A stretch of 64,000 nt of DNA from Trichococcus pasteurii (GTDB lineage Bacteria; Bacillota; Bacilli; Lactobacillales; Aerococcaceae). The DNA is taken from the NCBI RefSeq assembly GCF_900112935.1, contig NZ_FONM01000014.1, positions 1 through 64,000 on the forward strand, read 5' to 3'. Of this stretch, positions 16,965 to 26,081 are shown piece by piece (the stretch's first letter is position 1; each line of letters begins with the position of its first letter). A program made the position numbers and the translations under genes. Below the pieces are notes generated by a model. The model saw nothing but the letters and a program-made list of their open reading frames with translations, had not been told where the DNA came from and made no database searches.

Positions 16965-17759
16965 CTATAATTCTGAACTGGCAAACTCAACCGTCTTGTT
17001 GTGCTCGAACAGACGCACTTTGACGACTTGACTGAGCACATTCAATTCCACAACTTTCCCCTTGCCCTCGGGCGTCATTACTTCCTGCCCATAATCAGGC
17101 ATCGCCTTTCTGAGCGAAACATACGTGTCGTTCTCATAATTCAGGCAGCACATCAAGCGGCCGCACAAACCGGATATTTTGGTAGGATTTAAGGACAAAC
17201 CTTGGTCCTTCGCCATCTTGATCGAAACAGGCACAAAATCACCCAAGAAGGTCGAACAGCAGAGTGTCCTTCCGCAAGGGCCGATTCCTCCAAGAATCTT
17301 GGCCTCATCGCGGACGCCGATCTGATGCAATTCGATCCTCGTGCGGAAAACAGCTGCCAACTCGCGGACCAATTCCCGGAAGTCGATCCGGCCTTCCGAA
17401 CTGAAATGGAAAGTCAAACGGCTGCGATCAAAAGTGTATTCCGCTTTGATCAGCTTCATCTCCAATTTCAGCTGCTTCATTTTCGTCTTGCACACGGCAA
17501 ATGCTTCTTTCGCCTCTGCGCGATTTTTTTCATCCTGCTCGAGATCCTTTTCGGTCGCGACGCGGATGATATGTTTATGCGAAAGGATGCCGCCTTCATC
17601 ATTGTTGCATTGTTTATCGACAATGACGACTTGGCCAATATCGACAGCATTCCCATTATTTATGATCAATTTTTCGTCCATTTTGTACTTTGTCTGGCCT
17701 GCTTCATAATAAGAGATGGGCCCGACAGGCATAAAACGAACACCAATTACGTTTTTCAT
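16965..17759 (-). CDS. ricT: PSP1-domain protein RicT (YaaT)
   Basis: A 264-residue subunit of the Fe-S RicA/F/T complex, which in B. subtilis acts with RNase Y in mRNA maturation and affects competence and biofilm formation. The cysteine cluster is visible: GIGPCGRTLCCSTFLGDF and LCGRLMCCLNYEND. The N-terminus begins VIGVRFMPVGPISYYEAG. GGAGAAAG precedes ATG 17759. It lies in the holB-yabA gene run. Confidence 0.93.
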   Translation of the reverse strand: MKNVIGVRFMPVGPISYYEAGQTKYKMDEKLIINNGNAVDIGQVVIVDKQCNNDEGGILSHKHIIRVATEKDLEQDEKNRAEAKEAFAVCKTKMKQLKLEMKLIKAEYTFDRSRLTFHFSSEGRIDFRELVRELAAVFRTRIELHQIGVRDEAKILGGIGPCGRTLCCSTFLGDFVPVSIKMAKDQGLSLNPTKISGLCGRLMCCLNYENDTYVSLRKAMPDYGQEVMTPEGKGKVVELNVLSQVVKVRLFEHNKTVEFASSEL

Positions 17760-17784
17760 TTTCTTTCTCCTCCAGAAGCTTTAT

Positions 17785-18789
17785 CTATAGGCTATTCCCG
17801 AGCGCGATTTCTTCCAGTACCCCTTGGAGCTGAACATTTGCTTCCAGATGTTTCTTTCCATTGAGGATATTTTCCATATGCCGGGTGATTTCCTGAGGAT
17901 GCAGTTTTTCTGCAATGCGCTCGTACTCTTTTCCGTGATTTTTGTTGACGATAGCTTGCTTATTGCTGTACTTGGTATACAGTAAATCACGGTAATAGAA
18001 TAATAGCAAGTCCAAAAAAAAGTACCCATCATTTTTGTCCTTCAGCCCGTCCATCAAGTCGGTCTGCACAAACACAAATGCTTGGGGATTTTTATCGGTC
18101 ATCAGTTGGAACCAAGCCCACGTCCGCTTCTTGGATTCGTGGAATCTTTCCTCTTGGTTCAACAACAGGGCCTCTTCTTGGTTATTGGTGATGGCCGCCA
18201 ACAACGCCGCATTTTCATGCTGAATCCCTTGCGCCTCCAAGGTTTCTCCCAACGCTTGCTTATTGACGACCTGGAAATGGACGATTTGGCACCGCGAGCG
18301 GATGGTCGGCAGGATGTTCTCCTTTGCCGTGGTCATCAGAATCAGGTACGTGTCGTTCTGCGGCTCTTCCAAAAATGTAAGCAGACTGTTCGAAGCGCTG
18401 ACCGTCATTTTTTCGGCATCATAAATCAGATAAACCTTGCGGCTGCCTTCCATCCCGCTTTTGGAAAGTTCCGCCTTCAGTTCACGGACTTGATTGACTT
18501 TGATGGTGTTGCCATCCGGACTGATTTCCGCCACATCGGGAAATCCGCCTGCCGCAATCCGAAGGCAATGATTGCAGTGTCCGCAAGCCTGCCCATCCTG
18601 CAACTCCTCGCAAAAGAGCGTCTGAGCTATCCAACGCGCCAATTCTTCTTTGCCGGTTCCCCGTGCCCCTTCAAACAAGTAGGCATGGACCAGCCGTTTT
18701 TCCTGAATCGTCCGTTGGAACCTTTCGAGCAGTTCCGGTTGTTGCCTCATCAAAAGCTGTGTCACACCATCCATCCTTTCCTTCGTCAT
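17785..18789 (-). CDS. holB: DNA polymerase III delta' subunit
   Basis: A clamp-loader subunit of 334 residues. The AAA+ P-loop is GARGTGKEELA and the zinc cysteines are CEELQDGQACGHCNHC. LIYDAEKMTVSASNSLLTFLEEP and the SRCQIVHF sensor region follow. Its ATG shares a base with the stop of darA (TGATG), so translation is coupled. The partner dnaX is at 23.8 kb. Confidence 0.95.
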   Translation of the reverse strand: MTKERMDGVTQLLMRQQPELLERFQRTIQEKRLVHAYLFEGARGTGKEELARWIAQTLFCEELQDGQACGHCNHCLRIAAGGFPDVAEISPDGNTIKVNQVRELKAELSKSGMEGSRKVYLIYDAEKMTVSASNSLLTFLEEPQNDTYLILMTTAKENILPTIRSRCQIVHFQVVNKQALGETLEAQGIQHENAALLAAITNNQEEALLLNQEERFHESKKRTWAWFQLMTDKNPQAFVFVQTDLMDGLKDKNDGYFFLDLLLFYYRDLLYTKYSNKQAIVNKNHGKEYERIAEKLHPQEITRHMENILNGKKHLEANVQLQGVLEEIALGNSL

Positions 18790-19118
18790 CAGAATCTGTG
18801 AAAACTATCTACCGGTAAAACAAACACGGTCGCTCCGCCCACATGCACTTCCATCGGATAGGCGATTGCGTTGTCCAACGGCACATCCATGCTTACTGGA
18901 GTCGCCACGAATTGCTCGCGCGCTTCGCAGTTGGTTTTGATGATCTGCAATACTTCATCGACCCGTTCGTCTTCCACACCGATCATGAAGGTGGTATTGC
19001 CGGCGCGTAAAAATCCGCCTGTAGAAGGCAATTTCGTAGCGCGGACGTTCGCTTCCACCAACTCATCGGACAGGATAGCACTGTCTTTATCTTGAATTAT
19101 AGCCACAACTAATTTCAT
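18789..19118 (-). CDS. darA: cyclic-di-AMP receptor DarA/PstA
   Basis: A 109-residue PII-like protein that binds the second messenger c-di-AMP; its effectors are still poorly known. It begins MKLVVAIIQDKDSAIL, with the conserved TKLPSTGGFLRAGNTTFMIG loop and a C-terminal GGATVFVLPVDSFHRF. ATG 19118 has GGGGGAT just upstream; the longer frame to 19226 has no homology. This is B. subtilis yaaQ, in the same place between tmk and holB. Confidence 0.95.
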   Translation of the reverse strand: MKLVVAIIQDKDSAILSDELVEANVRATKLPSTGGFLRAGNTTFMIGVEDERVDEVLQIIKTNCEAREQFVATPVSMDVPLDNAIAYPMEVHVGGATVFVLPVDSFHRF

Positions 19119-19183
19119 TGTGAATCCCCCACTTTCTGTATGTTGAAAAGGCTGATCAGTGATGCTTGAAAAATGATCTTGCT

Positions 19184-19825
19184 CTAAAAATAGCTTGGGT
19201 ACCTGTTTTTGATGATATGATAGCACGCTTCCGCTACAGCTTCACGGCTCATCGTCCCATCGACGACCACTATCCGTTCCGGATTAGCCTTCGCCAATTG
19301 CTGATAGCCTGCTCGGACCTTTTCATGGAAAGCGAGCTTTTCCTGGTCCAAACGATTATATTCCCGTTCGTCCAGATTCGCATGGATCCTTTGAATGCCC
19401 ACTTCCGCCGGGACATCGATATACAACGTCACATCCGGCTCGATACCTTCTGTCGCGAATTCGTTTATTTCACGGATACCCTCTTCACCGATACCTCTTG
19501 CGTAGCCTTGATAAGCGATTGAACTATCTACAAAACGATCACAAAAAATGACGTCTCCACTTTCCAAAACGGGCAACACCTTTTCGATCAGGTGCTGGCG
19601 GCGGCTTGCCGCATACAATAAAGCCTCTGTCCTAGAATCCATATCCGTATGCAAAGGATCCAGTATCAACGAGCGGATCTTTTCCGCGATCGGGCTTCCA
19701 CCCGGTTCTCTCGTCGCTACCACTTTACGGTTCATCTCTTGCTGCAGACGCGGCACTACTTGCTGCAACGCGGTTGTCTTGCCTGAGCCATCCGGCCCTT
19801 CGATTGTGATGAAAATCCCTCTCAC
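19184..19825 (-). CDS. tmk: thymidylate kinase
   Basis: Phosphorylates dTMP to dTDP for DNA synthesis. The P-loop is GPDGSGKTTA, the DR(Y/F) motif is FCDRFVDSSIAYQGYARGIG, and the TREPGG motif is also visible. GTG 19825 is preferred: TAGGAG lies 8 nt before it and the protein then begins with a standard RGIFITIEG. GTG 19834 is the other option. Length about 213 residues. Confidence 0.96.
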   Translation of the reverse strand: MRGIFITIEGPDGSGKTTALQQVVPRLQQEMNRKVVATREPGGSPIAEKIRSLILDPLHTDMDSRTEALLYAASRRQHLIEKVLPVLESGDVIFCDRFVDSSIAYQGYARGIGEEGIREINEFATEGIEPDVTLYIDVPAEVGIQRIHANLDEREYNRLDQEKLAFHEKVRAGYQQLAKANPERIVVVDGTMSREAVAEACYHIIKNRYPSYF

Positions 19826-19961
19826 TTTGCACACTCCTACGATTCTAATACTTCCATTATACGCTAAATGAAAGTTTTTTTATACAGATGAATCCGATAT
19901 AGCTTTGTCAATTTTGCAACAATTAATTGCCGTTGTTGGCTTTTTCCGAAAATAAAACCCG

Positions 19962-19994
19962 AAAAGGACAGCTCCATTCCACATGGGCTGCCCT
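19962..19994 (-). terminator. terminator of the MarR/ABC operon
   Basis: On the minus strand GGGCAGCCCAT pairs, with one bulge, with ATGGAGCTGTCC and is followed by TTTTC. It lies just after the exporter stop codon. Confidence 0.6.
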
Positions 19995-20004
19995 CTTCAT
20001 ATTG

Positions 20005-21825
20005 TTATGTTTGCTTCATTTGGGTGTTATACAGCGTCGTGTAGATGCCGCCTTTCTTGACGAGTGTTTCGTGGTCGCCTCGTTCAACGATTTTGCCTTT
20101 CTCCAGTACCAGGATTTCATCAGCCGACAGGATCGTCGAAAGACGATGGGCAATGATCAGGCTCGTGCTCTTGGCTAGGATTGGCTCGATCGCTTCCTGG
20201 ATGGCGTGCTCAGAGATGGAGTCCAAGGAGGATGTCGCCTCGTCGAAGATGATCAGCCCAGGTTTCCGAAGAATGATCCGGGCGATCGAAAGCCGCTGCT
20301 TTTCGCCACCGGAAAGCTTCATGCCGCGGTTGCCCACGACGGTGTCGTAGCCTTTCGGCAGTCCGCTGATGAAATCATGGATATTGGCTTCACTGCAAGC
20401 TTTCTCGATTTCGGCATGCGTTGCATCCGGCTTGGCGTAGAGCAGATTTTCTCTGATCGTACCGTTGAACAAGTACGTGTCCTGCGTCACCACTCCGATG
20501 TGCTGGCGCAAATAGGCCAGATCGAGTTTGCGGATGTCGACGCCGTCCAAAAGAATCCTTCCGCCCGTCACATCGTAGAGGCGCGGAATCAGGTTGATGA
20601 TGGTGGACTTACCCGCTCCAGAAGGCCCGACGATGGCAACGGATGATCCCGGCTTCAGTTCGAAACTGACGTTATTCAAGATCGGCTGTTGCAGATCATA
20701 GTGGAAGGAAACCTCTTCAAAAGTCAACTCGCCTGTAAACGACTCAGGCTTGAGCGCCTCTGGATCGTTGTCGATTTCCACAGGCAGATCGAAATACTCG
20801 AAGATACGGTCGAAAAGCGCCATCGAACGGATCACATCGACTTGGATGTTCAACAAGGAATTGACCGGTCCGTACATCCTGCCCAGGAGCGCCACCATGA
20901 CAGTGATGTCCCCGATCGTCAAATCCGTATTGCCGTATTCGATGATGAGGATCCCGCCGACCAGATAGATCAGCATCGGGCCGATGTTCGTGAAGACAGT
21001 GATCACTACCCGGAACCACTTGCCTGCCATGCTTTCCTTGATGTTCAAGCGAATCATCTGTTTGTTGGCTTCCTGATAGCGGTCGAATTCGTAGGCTTCC
21101 GTGACGAACAGTTTTGAAAGCAATTGGCCGCTGACGCTGAGGGTTTCGTTCAGGATCTGGTTGATGTCGTCATTGTGCTTCCGCGACTCCAAAGTGATTT
21201 CCCAACGCCTTTTGCCAACGCGCTTCGTCGGCAATATGAACAATGGCACCACCACGATGCCGATCGTCGCCAGCAAAGGGCTTTTCGTGTACATCGTGAC
21301 GAGCGCAACCGTCAACGTCGCAAAATTCTGCAGGATGCTCGTCCACGTGCCCGTCAGCACGCTCTGTACGCCGCCGATATCACTGGTCATACGGGTGATG
21401 ATGTCGCCTTGCTTGCTGGTCGTGAAGAACCGGTGCGACATCCGCTGCAGGTGGCTGTACATCTTATTGCGCATATCATAAGTGATGTTTTCCGCCATCC
21501 AGACATTGACATAGCTCTCCACGATGCTGATCAGATTGGCGATGATCAGCACACCGAACGAAAGCCCGATCAGACGAATCAGCACAGGCAGGTCCTGCTG
21601 CAACAGGCCTTCGTCGATGATGCGGCCCGTCAGAATCGTCGGAAACACTCCGAATACCGACGAGGTGATGATCGCCAGCACGGAAACGATGAGCTGTTTC
21701 CAATAAGGGATGAGATAGCTGAACATCCGCTTCAGTAACGGCGCCGTGATTTTGGGGCTGTTCTGTTTTTCTTCCTCCGTCAGGAAACCGCCGCGGCCGC
21801 CTTTGAACCCGTTGCCGCCCATCAT
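20005..21825 (-). CDS. ABC exporter, fused permease and ATPase
   Basis: A 606-residue half-transporter of the multidrug/lipid exporter type. Six membrane helices (about 35-320) precede an ATPase with Walker A GPSGAGKST, signature LSGGEKQRLSIAR, Walker B LIIFDEATSSLD and the H-loop IAHRLST. It overlaps the MarR gene by 4 bp (ATGA), so the pair is co-translated. This fits drug or toxic-compound efflux induced by a ligand of MarR. It acts as a homodimer, or with a partner not found here. The substrate is unknown. Confidence 0.92.
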   Translation of the reverse strand: MMGGNGFKGGRGGFLTEEEKQNSPKITAPLLKRMFSYLIPYWKQLIVSVLAIITSSVFGVFPTILTGRIIDEGLLQQDLPVLIRLIGLSFGVLIIANLISIVESYVNVWMAENITYDMRNKMYSHLQRMSHRFFTTSKQGDIITRMTSDIGGVQSVLTGTWTSILQNFATLTVALVTMYTKSPLLATIGIVVVPLFILPTKRVGKRRWEITLESRKHNDDINQILNETLSVSGQLLSKLFVTEAYEFDRYQEANKQMIRLNIKESMAGKWFRVVITVFTNIGPMLIYLVGGILIIEYGNTDLTIGDITVMVALLGRMYGPVNSLLNIQVDVIRSMALFDRIFEYFDLPVEIDNDPEALKPESFTGELTFEEVSFHYDLQQPILNNVSFELKPGSSVAIVGPSGAGKSTIINLIPRLYDVTGGRILLDGVDIRKLDLAYLRQHIGVVTQDTYLFNGTIRENLLYAKPDATHAEIEKACSEANIHDFISGLPKGYDTVVGNRGMKLSGGEKQRLSIARIILRKPGLIIFDEATSSLDSISEHAIQEAIEPILAKSTSLIIAHRLSTILSADEILVLEKGKIVERGDHETLVKKGGIYTTLYNTQMKQT

Positions 21826-22262
21826 TGCTCACCCGCTTGGTTTCTGAAGTCCTCCAAGGATTTTGTCAGTTTTTCGCAGAGCGCAACAAATTGTTCCTGC
21901 TCAGCCAGCGTCAAGCTTTTATTGATGTGCTCCCTTTCCGTTTGGCGCACTGCCTTCATTTTCTTCAATAAAACATACCCCTTTTCCTGGATAAAAATCC
22001 GGTTCCTGCGCTGATCGGCCGGATCTGGCTGACGCGTCAAAATCCCGTCCGCCTCCAGCCGGTTCAGCATTTCCGTCAAGGAAGCCGGACGGATCCCCAT
22101 CCGGTCCGCCAATTCCCGCGAACTCATCCCGTCGTTTTCCTGCAATACCCGCAAAAGCCTTCCCGCTCCTCGCGATTCGTGCTTGGCGGGATTCTCCTTG
22201 CGCCGCAGCGTGCGCATCAGCTTCATCGCGCTGCTGATGACATCTTTATTTTGTTCTTCCAT
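21822..22262 (-). CDS. MarR-family transcriptional regulator
   Basis: A 146-residue winged-helix regulator. LLRVLQENDGMSSRELADRMGIRPASLTEMLNRLEADGILTRQPDPADQRR forms the DNA-binding helix and wing. GGAGGAGG lies upstream of ATG 22262. The promoter contains two copies of a palindrome, so it very likely represses itself and the coupled ABC exporter. Confidence 0.92.
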   Translation of the reverse strand: MEEQNKDVISSAMKLMRTLRRKENPAKHESRGAGRLLRVLQENDGMSSRELADRMGIRPASLTEMLNRLEADGILTRQPDPADQRRNRIFIQEKGYVLLKKMKAVRQTEREHINKSLTLAEQEQFVALCEKLTKSLEDFRNQAGEQ

Positions 22263-22280
22263 AATGATTTCCTCCTCCAG

Positions 22281-22295
22281 ATAGTTAGGTACCTA
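22281..22295. promoter_or_regulatory. MarR operator 1
   Basis: ATAGTTAGGTACCTA contains the palindrome TAGGTACCTA (22286-22295). It lies just downstream of the minus-strand -10 and is the inverted copy of operator 2. Confidence 0.65.
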
Positions 22296-22308
22296 TCCAT
22301 TCGCCCCC

Positions 22309-22337
22309 ATTATATTAGGTACCTAACTATTTTGCAA
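22309..22337 (-). promoter_or_regulatory. promoter of marR-ABC
   Basis: TTGCAA (22337-22332), a 17-bp spacer and consensus TATAAT (22314-22309) on the minus strand. Operator 2 fills the spacer. Confidence 0.75.
22316..22330. promoter_or_regulatory. MarR operator 2
   Basis: TAGGTACCTAACTAT, the exact reverse complement of operator 1, lies between -35 and -10. The palindrome centres are 30 bp apart, close to three helical turns. Confidence 0.65.
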
Positions 22338-22366
22338 CAAAAATGCCTAAGCATCGTTTTGAACGA

Positions 22367-22396
22367 TAAAAAAACCAGACCGCCGCCGGTCTGGTT
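22367..22396 (-). terminator. terminator of the dnaX-yaaL operon
   Basis: A perfect 10-bp stem (AACCAGACCG / CGGTCTGGTT) with a 4-nt loop is followed on the minus strand by a T run, 6 bp after the yaaL stop. Confidence 0.85.
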
Positions 22397-22401
22397 CTTT
22401 G

Positions 22402-22713
22402 TCATTCCGAATGGAAAATGTCTTCCGCGCGGTTCGTCCGCTTGCGCCAACGGAATTGCTTGGCTTTTTTCGGTGCGGAAATGTCCGCTTGGATTTGTCT
22501 TTCTTTGGCTTCACGCAGCAGGAACAGATATTTCGCTTCCGCTATCTTCTCGAAGATACGCAACTCTTCCGGCAAATCATAGGCATTCTGCTGCATTTGA
22601 GCCAAGGTGGTGTAATGTTGATGGACATCGCTGATCAAGTCGACCAGTTTTTCGTCGTATTTCTGCTTTAAGTGTCCTTGCTTCTTGCTTGCGCTGTTCA
22701 AATGGAATGCCAT
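22402..22713 (-). CDS. YaaL family protein (DUF2508)
   Basis: A 103-residue soluble, highly charged helical protein of unknown function. It is assigned by sequence character (KLVDLISDVHQHY, EAKYLFLLREAKER) and by its place after recR, where B. subtilis has yaaL. The basic C-terminal half (KKAKQFRWRKRTNRAED) could bind nucleic acid. GAGGAA precedes ATG 22713. Confidence 0.75.
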   Translation of the reverse strand: MAFHLNSASKKQGHLKQKYDEKLVDLISDVHQHYTTLAQMQQNAYDLPEELRIFEKIAEAKYLFLLREAKERQIQADISAPKKAKQFRWRKRTNRAEDIFHSE

Positions 22714-22749
22714 CTTTTTTCCTCGTTCCCCCCGTTGTTGCTGCCCTTG

Positions 22750-23346
22750 TTACAGTTCCCGGCGCCCGTCGATGGCGCGGAAGAGGGTCATCTCATCCGC
22801 GTATTCGATGTCGCTGCCGACCGCCAGGCCGTAAGCCAGACGCGTCACTTTGATGCCCGCCGGCTTGATCAGGCGCGAAAGGTACATCGCTGTCGCTTCC
22901 CCTTCGGCTGTCGCATTCGTCGCGATGATGATTTCCTTGACGGTCTCATCCTGCAGTCGTTTGATCAGGCTGGCGATGTTCAGATCTTCCGGTCCGGTAC
23001 CTTCCATCGGCGAAAGGACGCCGTTCAACACATGGTACAAACCGTGGTATTCCCGGATTTTCTCCATCGACATGATATCGCGGGGATTTTCGACCACCAG
23101 GATAATGGACTTGTCCCGTGTATTGTCCGAACAGATGTTGCATGGATCTGATTCGGTAATATTACCGCAGATGGCGCATTGGTGTAAATCCCTTTTTGAT
23201 CGGATCAGCGCATCAGCGAACGCCAGCACAGCCTCCTCGTCCATGTCCAGACAGAAGAAGGCCAAACGGGCTGCAGTTTTTTGCCCGATGCCCGGCAATT
23301 TCATGAAACTCTCGATTAATTTAGCTATGGGTTCTGGGTATTGCAT
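22750..23346 (-). CDS. recR: recombination mediator protein RecR
   Basis: A 198-residue DNA-binding ring protein that works with RecO/RecF in gap repair. The N-terminal helix-hairpin-helix ([16 protein letters not shown]) is followed by a four-cysteine zinc finger ([16 protein letters not shown]) and a Toprim domain ([26 protein letters not shown]). It is full length. It follows ybaB in the conserved dnaX-ybaB-recR operon. Confidence 0.97.
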   Translation of the reverse strand: MQYPEPIAKLIESFMKLPGIGQKTAARLAFFCLDMDEEAVLAFADALIRSKRDLHQCAICGNITESDPCNICSDNTRDKSIILVVENPRDIMSMEKIREYHGLYHVLNGVLSPMEGTGPEDLNIASLIKRLQDETVKEIIIATNATAEGEATAMYLSRLIKPAGIKVTRLAYGLAVGSDIEYADEMTLFRAIDGRREL

Positions 23347-23464
23347 CTCGAAAAATCCCCTTTTCTTCTCTCAAAAGAAACGAGGCTGGGACTAAAGTCA
23401 ACACTGCCCGACTTGTCTCACCCTCGCTCCCCTCATTCATTTTGGTTATTGCCTACGGTCTGGC

Positions 23465-23779
23465 TTAGAAGCCTGGGATCGCATTGGCAAATTTGCCCAA
23501 TTTCGCTTTCGTTGCTTCATCAATCTTGCTTAATGCGTCATTAGTCGCCATCAGGATCAGATCTTGCAGCATTTCCACATCTTCCGGATCGACCGCTTCG
23601 GGTGCGATGACAACATCGGTGACTTTCTTGTCGCCTGTCATCGTGATTTTGACCAGATCATTGGATGCCGCACCGACAAACTCGGTTACGTTGAGTTCTG
23701 CTTGTGACTGCTCCAATTCTTTCTGCATTTTTTGCATTTGTTTCATCATGCCTTGCATATTTCCCATTCCGCCTCGCAT
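23465..23779 (-). CDS. YbaB/EbfC-type nucleoid-associated protein
   Basis: A 104-residue dimeric DNA-binding protein. The N-terminal helix is rich in Met, Lys and Gln (GNMQGMMKQMQKMQKELEQS), followed by the VTGDKKVTDV strands and a C-terminal helix. It lies between dnaX and recR as in most bacteria. AGAGGGAG precedes ATG 23779. Confidence 0.93.
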   Translation of the reverse strand: MRGGMGNMQGMMKQMQKMQKELEQSQAELNVTEFVGAASNDLVKITMTGDKKVTDVVIAPEAVDPEDVEMLQDLILMATNDALSKIDEATKAKLGKFANAIPGF

Positions 23780-23846
23780 TAAATGACTCCCTCTCTGTGT
23801 GTGTAGTTTAGTTTTTTTTCATAGCTTGTATTCATTTCGAACGCCG

Positions 23847-25793
23847 TCAGTCCTCGACGACAGTTACGACTTCGTCTCCGAAAAGGCTCAGCGCCTGATC
23901 GACGACTTCCTGTTCTTTTTGTTCCTCGATCACAATCGGATCCGTTTCGACCGCAAAATCATCGGCGAAATTCCCGGGATGGTAATCACCGCGGAAGCCG
24001 TCTTCCATTTCCGGCATCGGCGGTTCCGGCGGCAGATCCAGGTCGGCCGCCGCAGTCTCATCGACCGTTGTTGCTGCCTGCTGTTTTGGAGCAGCCGGCT
24101 GTGCCGTAGGTTTTGGCGCAGCTTGCTTCGGTTCGCCATCGGAACCGGCAGCCGGGCTGCCGTTCCGGTTCTGGATAAAGTTGCGTCGCACCGACGTCCA
24201 TTGCTCTTCGGTCAAGCACACCAATTCGCCTGGACGCTGCAGCATCCGCTGCGTCGCGGCATCCACGGCCGCTTGCAGTTCGGCATCCTCCGTCGCTTTT
24301 TGGCAAAGGATATCGTACTGGAACGCCAGGATGAAACTGGTCGGGCTCGCCGCCACCGGATTGGCCTGCTTCAGTACGGCGCGCTGGGTGACCGAGAGCA
24401 CGTCCAGGATGTCCGTCCAGAAATCGCGGACCCTGGCCAGATCCTGCTTCGTCGCCTCGCCCAAAATCTGGTAGGTTCGGCCCATATTCGGCTTGAAGCC
24501 GGCTGAAGTATTCGATTGACGGGCGGTTTCCTTTTTGGCAGGCGCCGCTTTGGCACCTTCCTGCGAAACGGTAAGGTTCCCGGAAGCGATCAGTTCCTGC
24601 AGCTTCGCGAGTTCCTTTTTGACGAGCTCCAATTCGTGCGCCAGCCTCTGGACTTCTCCGCTAGGCGCCGTTTGTGTGCTCGGAACTGCCGCTGTTGCCG
24701 TTGCCTGGGCATGCGGCTGGGACAGCTTCACTGCCAATACTTCCAGATAGATGTCCGGTTGCGTCGAGAAGCGCATCTCGCCTTGGGTTTGGTTGAAGGC
24801 TTCGATCATTTCGTAGAGGAACGTTGCCGGTGCTTCCTGCGAGAAAGTCTGGAAAGCTTCGCTGTACTGTTGTGTATTGTCCGCAAAGGCCTTGCCTTTT
24901 GTCTGCTGATAGACCAGCACATCCCGCGCAAACAGGATCATCTCCTCAAGAAAACGACCGGCTTCTTTGCCGGCACTGAGAATTTCCTGCAGCAGCTGCA
25001 GCGCCGTTTCGGTCTCTTCATGCAGCAACGCGCCCGAGAAGGAAATCATCATTTCCTCAGTCAGACTGCCGGACACCTTCACTGCATTGTCGAAAGTGAC
25101 CGATTCCGAGCCGTAGGAAATGACTTGGTCAAGCAGGCTGAGCGCATCCCGCATCCCGCCGTTCGCGGAGCGCGCGATGACATGCAGCGCCTGATCATCA
25201 TAACTGATTTTCTCCTCCTGCAGAATATAGGCCATCCGGTTGATGATGTCCTGGTAGGAAATCCGCTTGAAGTCGAAACGCTGCGTCCTCGAAATGATCG
25301 TCAGCGGAATCTTGTGCGGCTCCGTCGTAGCCAAAATGAAGATGACATTTTCCGGCGGTTCCTCCAGCGTCTTCAGGAGCGCGTTGAAGGCCCCGGTCGA
25401 GAGCATGTGGACCTCATCGATGATGTAGACTTTGTAGTCGGCTTGGGTCGGCGCATAACGCGCTTTGTCGCGGATGTCGCGGATTTCTTCCACGCCGTTG
25501 TTGCTGGCGGCATCGATTTCGATGACGTCGTTCAAACGTCCTTCGGTGATGGCCCGGCAGGTTTCGCATTCGTTGCACGGCTCCCCGTCGACGCGATGAT
25601 GGCAGTTGATGGCTTTCGCAAAAATCTTGGCTGCACTCGTCTTACCCGTTCCCCGCGGCCCGGTGAAAAGGTAAGCATGGCTCGTTTTCCCCTGTATTAA
25701 GGCATTCTTCAACGTCTGCGTGACCGCTTCCTGACCTGCGATGTCTCCGAACCGCTGCGGGCGCCAGACCCGATATAGTGCTTGATAGCTCAT
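23847..25793 (-). CDS. dnaX: DNA polymerase III gamma/tau subunit
   Basis: Clamp-loader ATPase. It starts MSYQALYRVWRPQRFGDIAGQ, with Walker A GPRGTGKTSAA, the zinc cysteines CHHRVDGEPCNECETC, the DEVH Walker B (YIIDEVHML) and the ISRTQRFDF sensor. The C-terminal tau part has an Ala/Pro/Gln-rich linker and an acidic tail. ATG 25793 follows GAGGGA; the frame is open up to 25931 but without homology. About 648 residues. No SRP RNA gene was seen upstream. Confidence 0.96.
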   Translation of the reverse strand: MSYQALYRVWRPQRFGDIAGQEAVTQTLKNALIQGKTSHAYLFTGPRGTGKTSAAKIFAKAINCHHRVDGEPCNECETCRAITEGRLNDVIEIDAASNNGVEEIRDIRDKARYAPTQADYKVYIIDEVHMLSTGAFNALLKTLEEPPENVIFILATTEPHKIPLTIISRTQRFDFKRISYQDIINRMAYILQEEKISYDDQALHVIARSANGGMRDALSLLDQVISYGSESVTFDNAVKVSGSLTEEMMISFSGALLHEETETALQLLQEILSAGKEAGRFLEEMILFARDVLVYQQTKGKAFADNTQQYSEAFQTFSQEAPATFLYEMIEAFNQTQGEMRFSTQPDIYLEVLAVKLSQPHAQATATAAVPSTQTAPSGEVQRLAHELELVKKELAKLQELIASGNLTVSQEGAKAAPAKKETARQSNTSAGFKPNMGRTYQILGEATKQDLARVRDFWTDILDVLSVTQRAVLKQANPVAASPTSFILAFQYDILCQKATEDAELQAAVDAATQRMLQRPGELVCLTEEQWTSVRRNFIQNRNGSPAAGSDGEPKQAAPKPTAQPAAPKQQAATTVDETAAADLDLPPEPPMPEMEDGFRGDYHPGNFADDFAVETDPIVIEEQKEQEVVDQALSLFGDEVVTVVED

Positions 25794-25950
25794 CCATTTC
25801 CCTCTTTCACTTTTGCTTCGTCCATCTATTATAAGGGAAAAACAGTAAAATAGAAAGGCATCACTCTGCGGCTTTCCTGTGTAATATAAGCTCGGATTTT
25901 GCTTGGTTTTGAGGATTTCCAGCCTACACAAAACGAGGAAACAATAATAA

Positions 25951-25979
25951 TTGACAAAAAGTAAGTCGTGCCTTATAGT
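25951..25979 (+). promoter_or_regulatory. promoter of the VOC dioxygenase gene
   Basis: Consensus TTGACA (25951-25956), a 17-bp spacer and TATAGT (25974-25979). The transcript start region contains overlapping palindromes TTCGAA/GAATTC (about 25995-26005), a possible repressor site. Confidence 0.8.
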
Positions 25980-26081
25980 GAATCTATCGAATAGTTCGAA
26001 TTCGTATTAATTAAATTTGTGATACTATTCCATCCGGAAAACGACTAGATAACAAATACAATCAAAAAGGGGAAAATCAAC

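Noticed and set aside
24516-25700. 394-codon open frame opposite dnaX
   Set aside because: Antisense to dnaX; arises from GC-biased codon use of the real gene.
25794-25950. SRP RNA gene next to dnaX
   Set aside because: It is common in Firmicutes near dnaX, but the conserved SRP Alu/GGAGG-loop sequence is not present.
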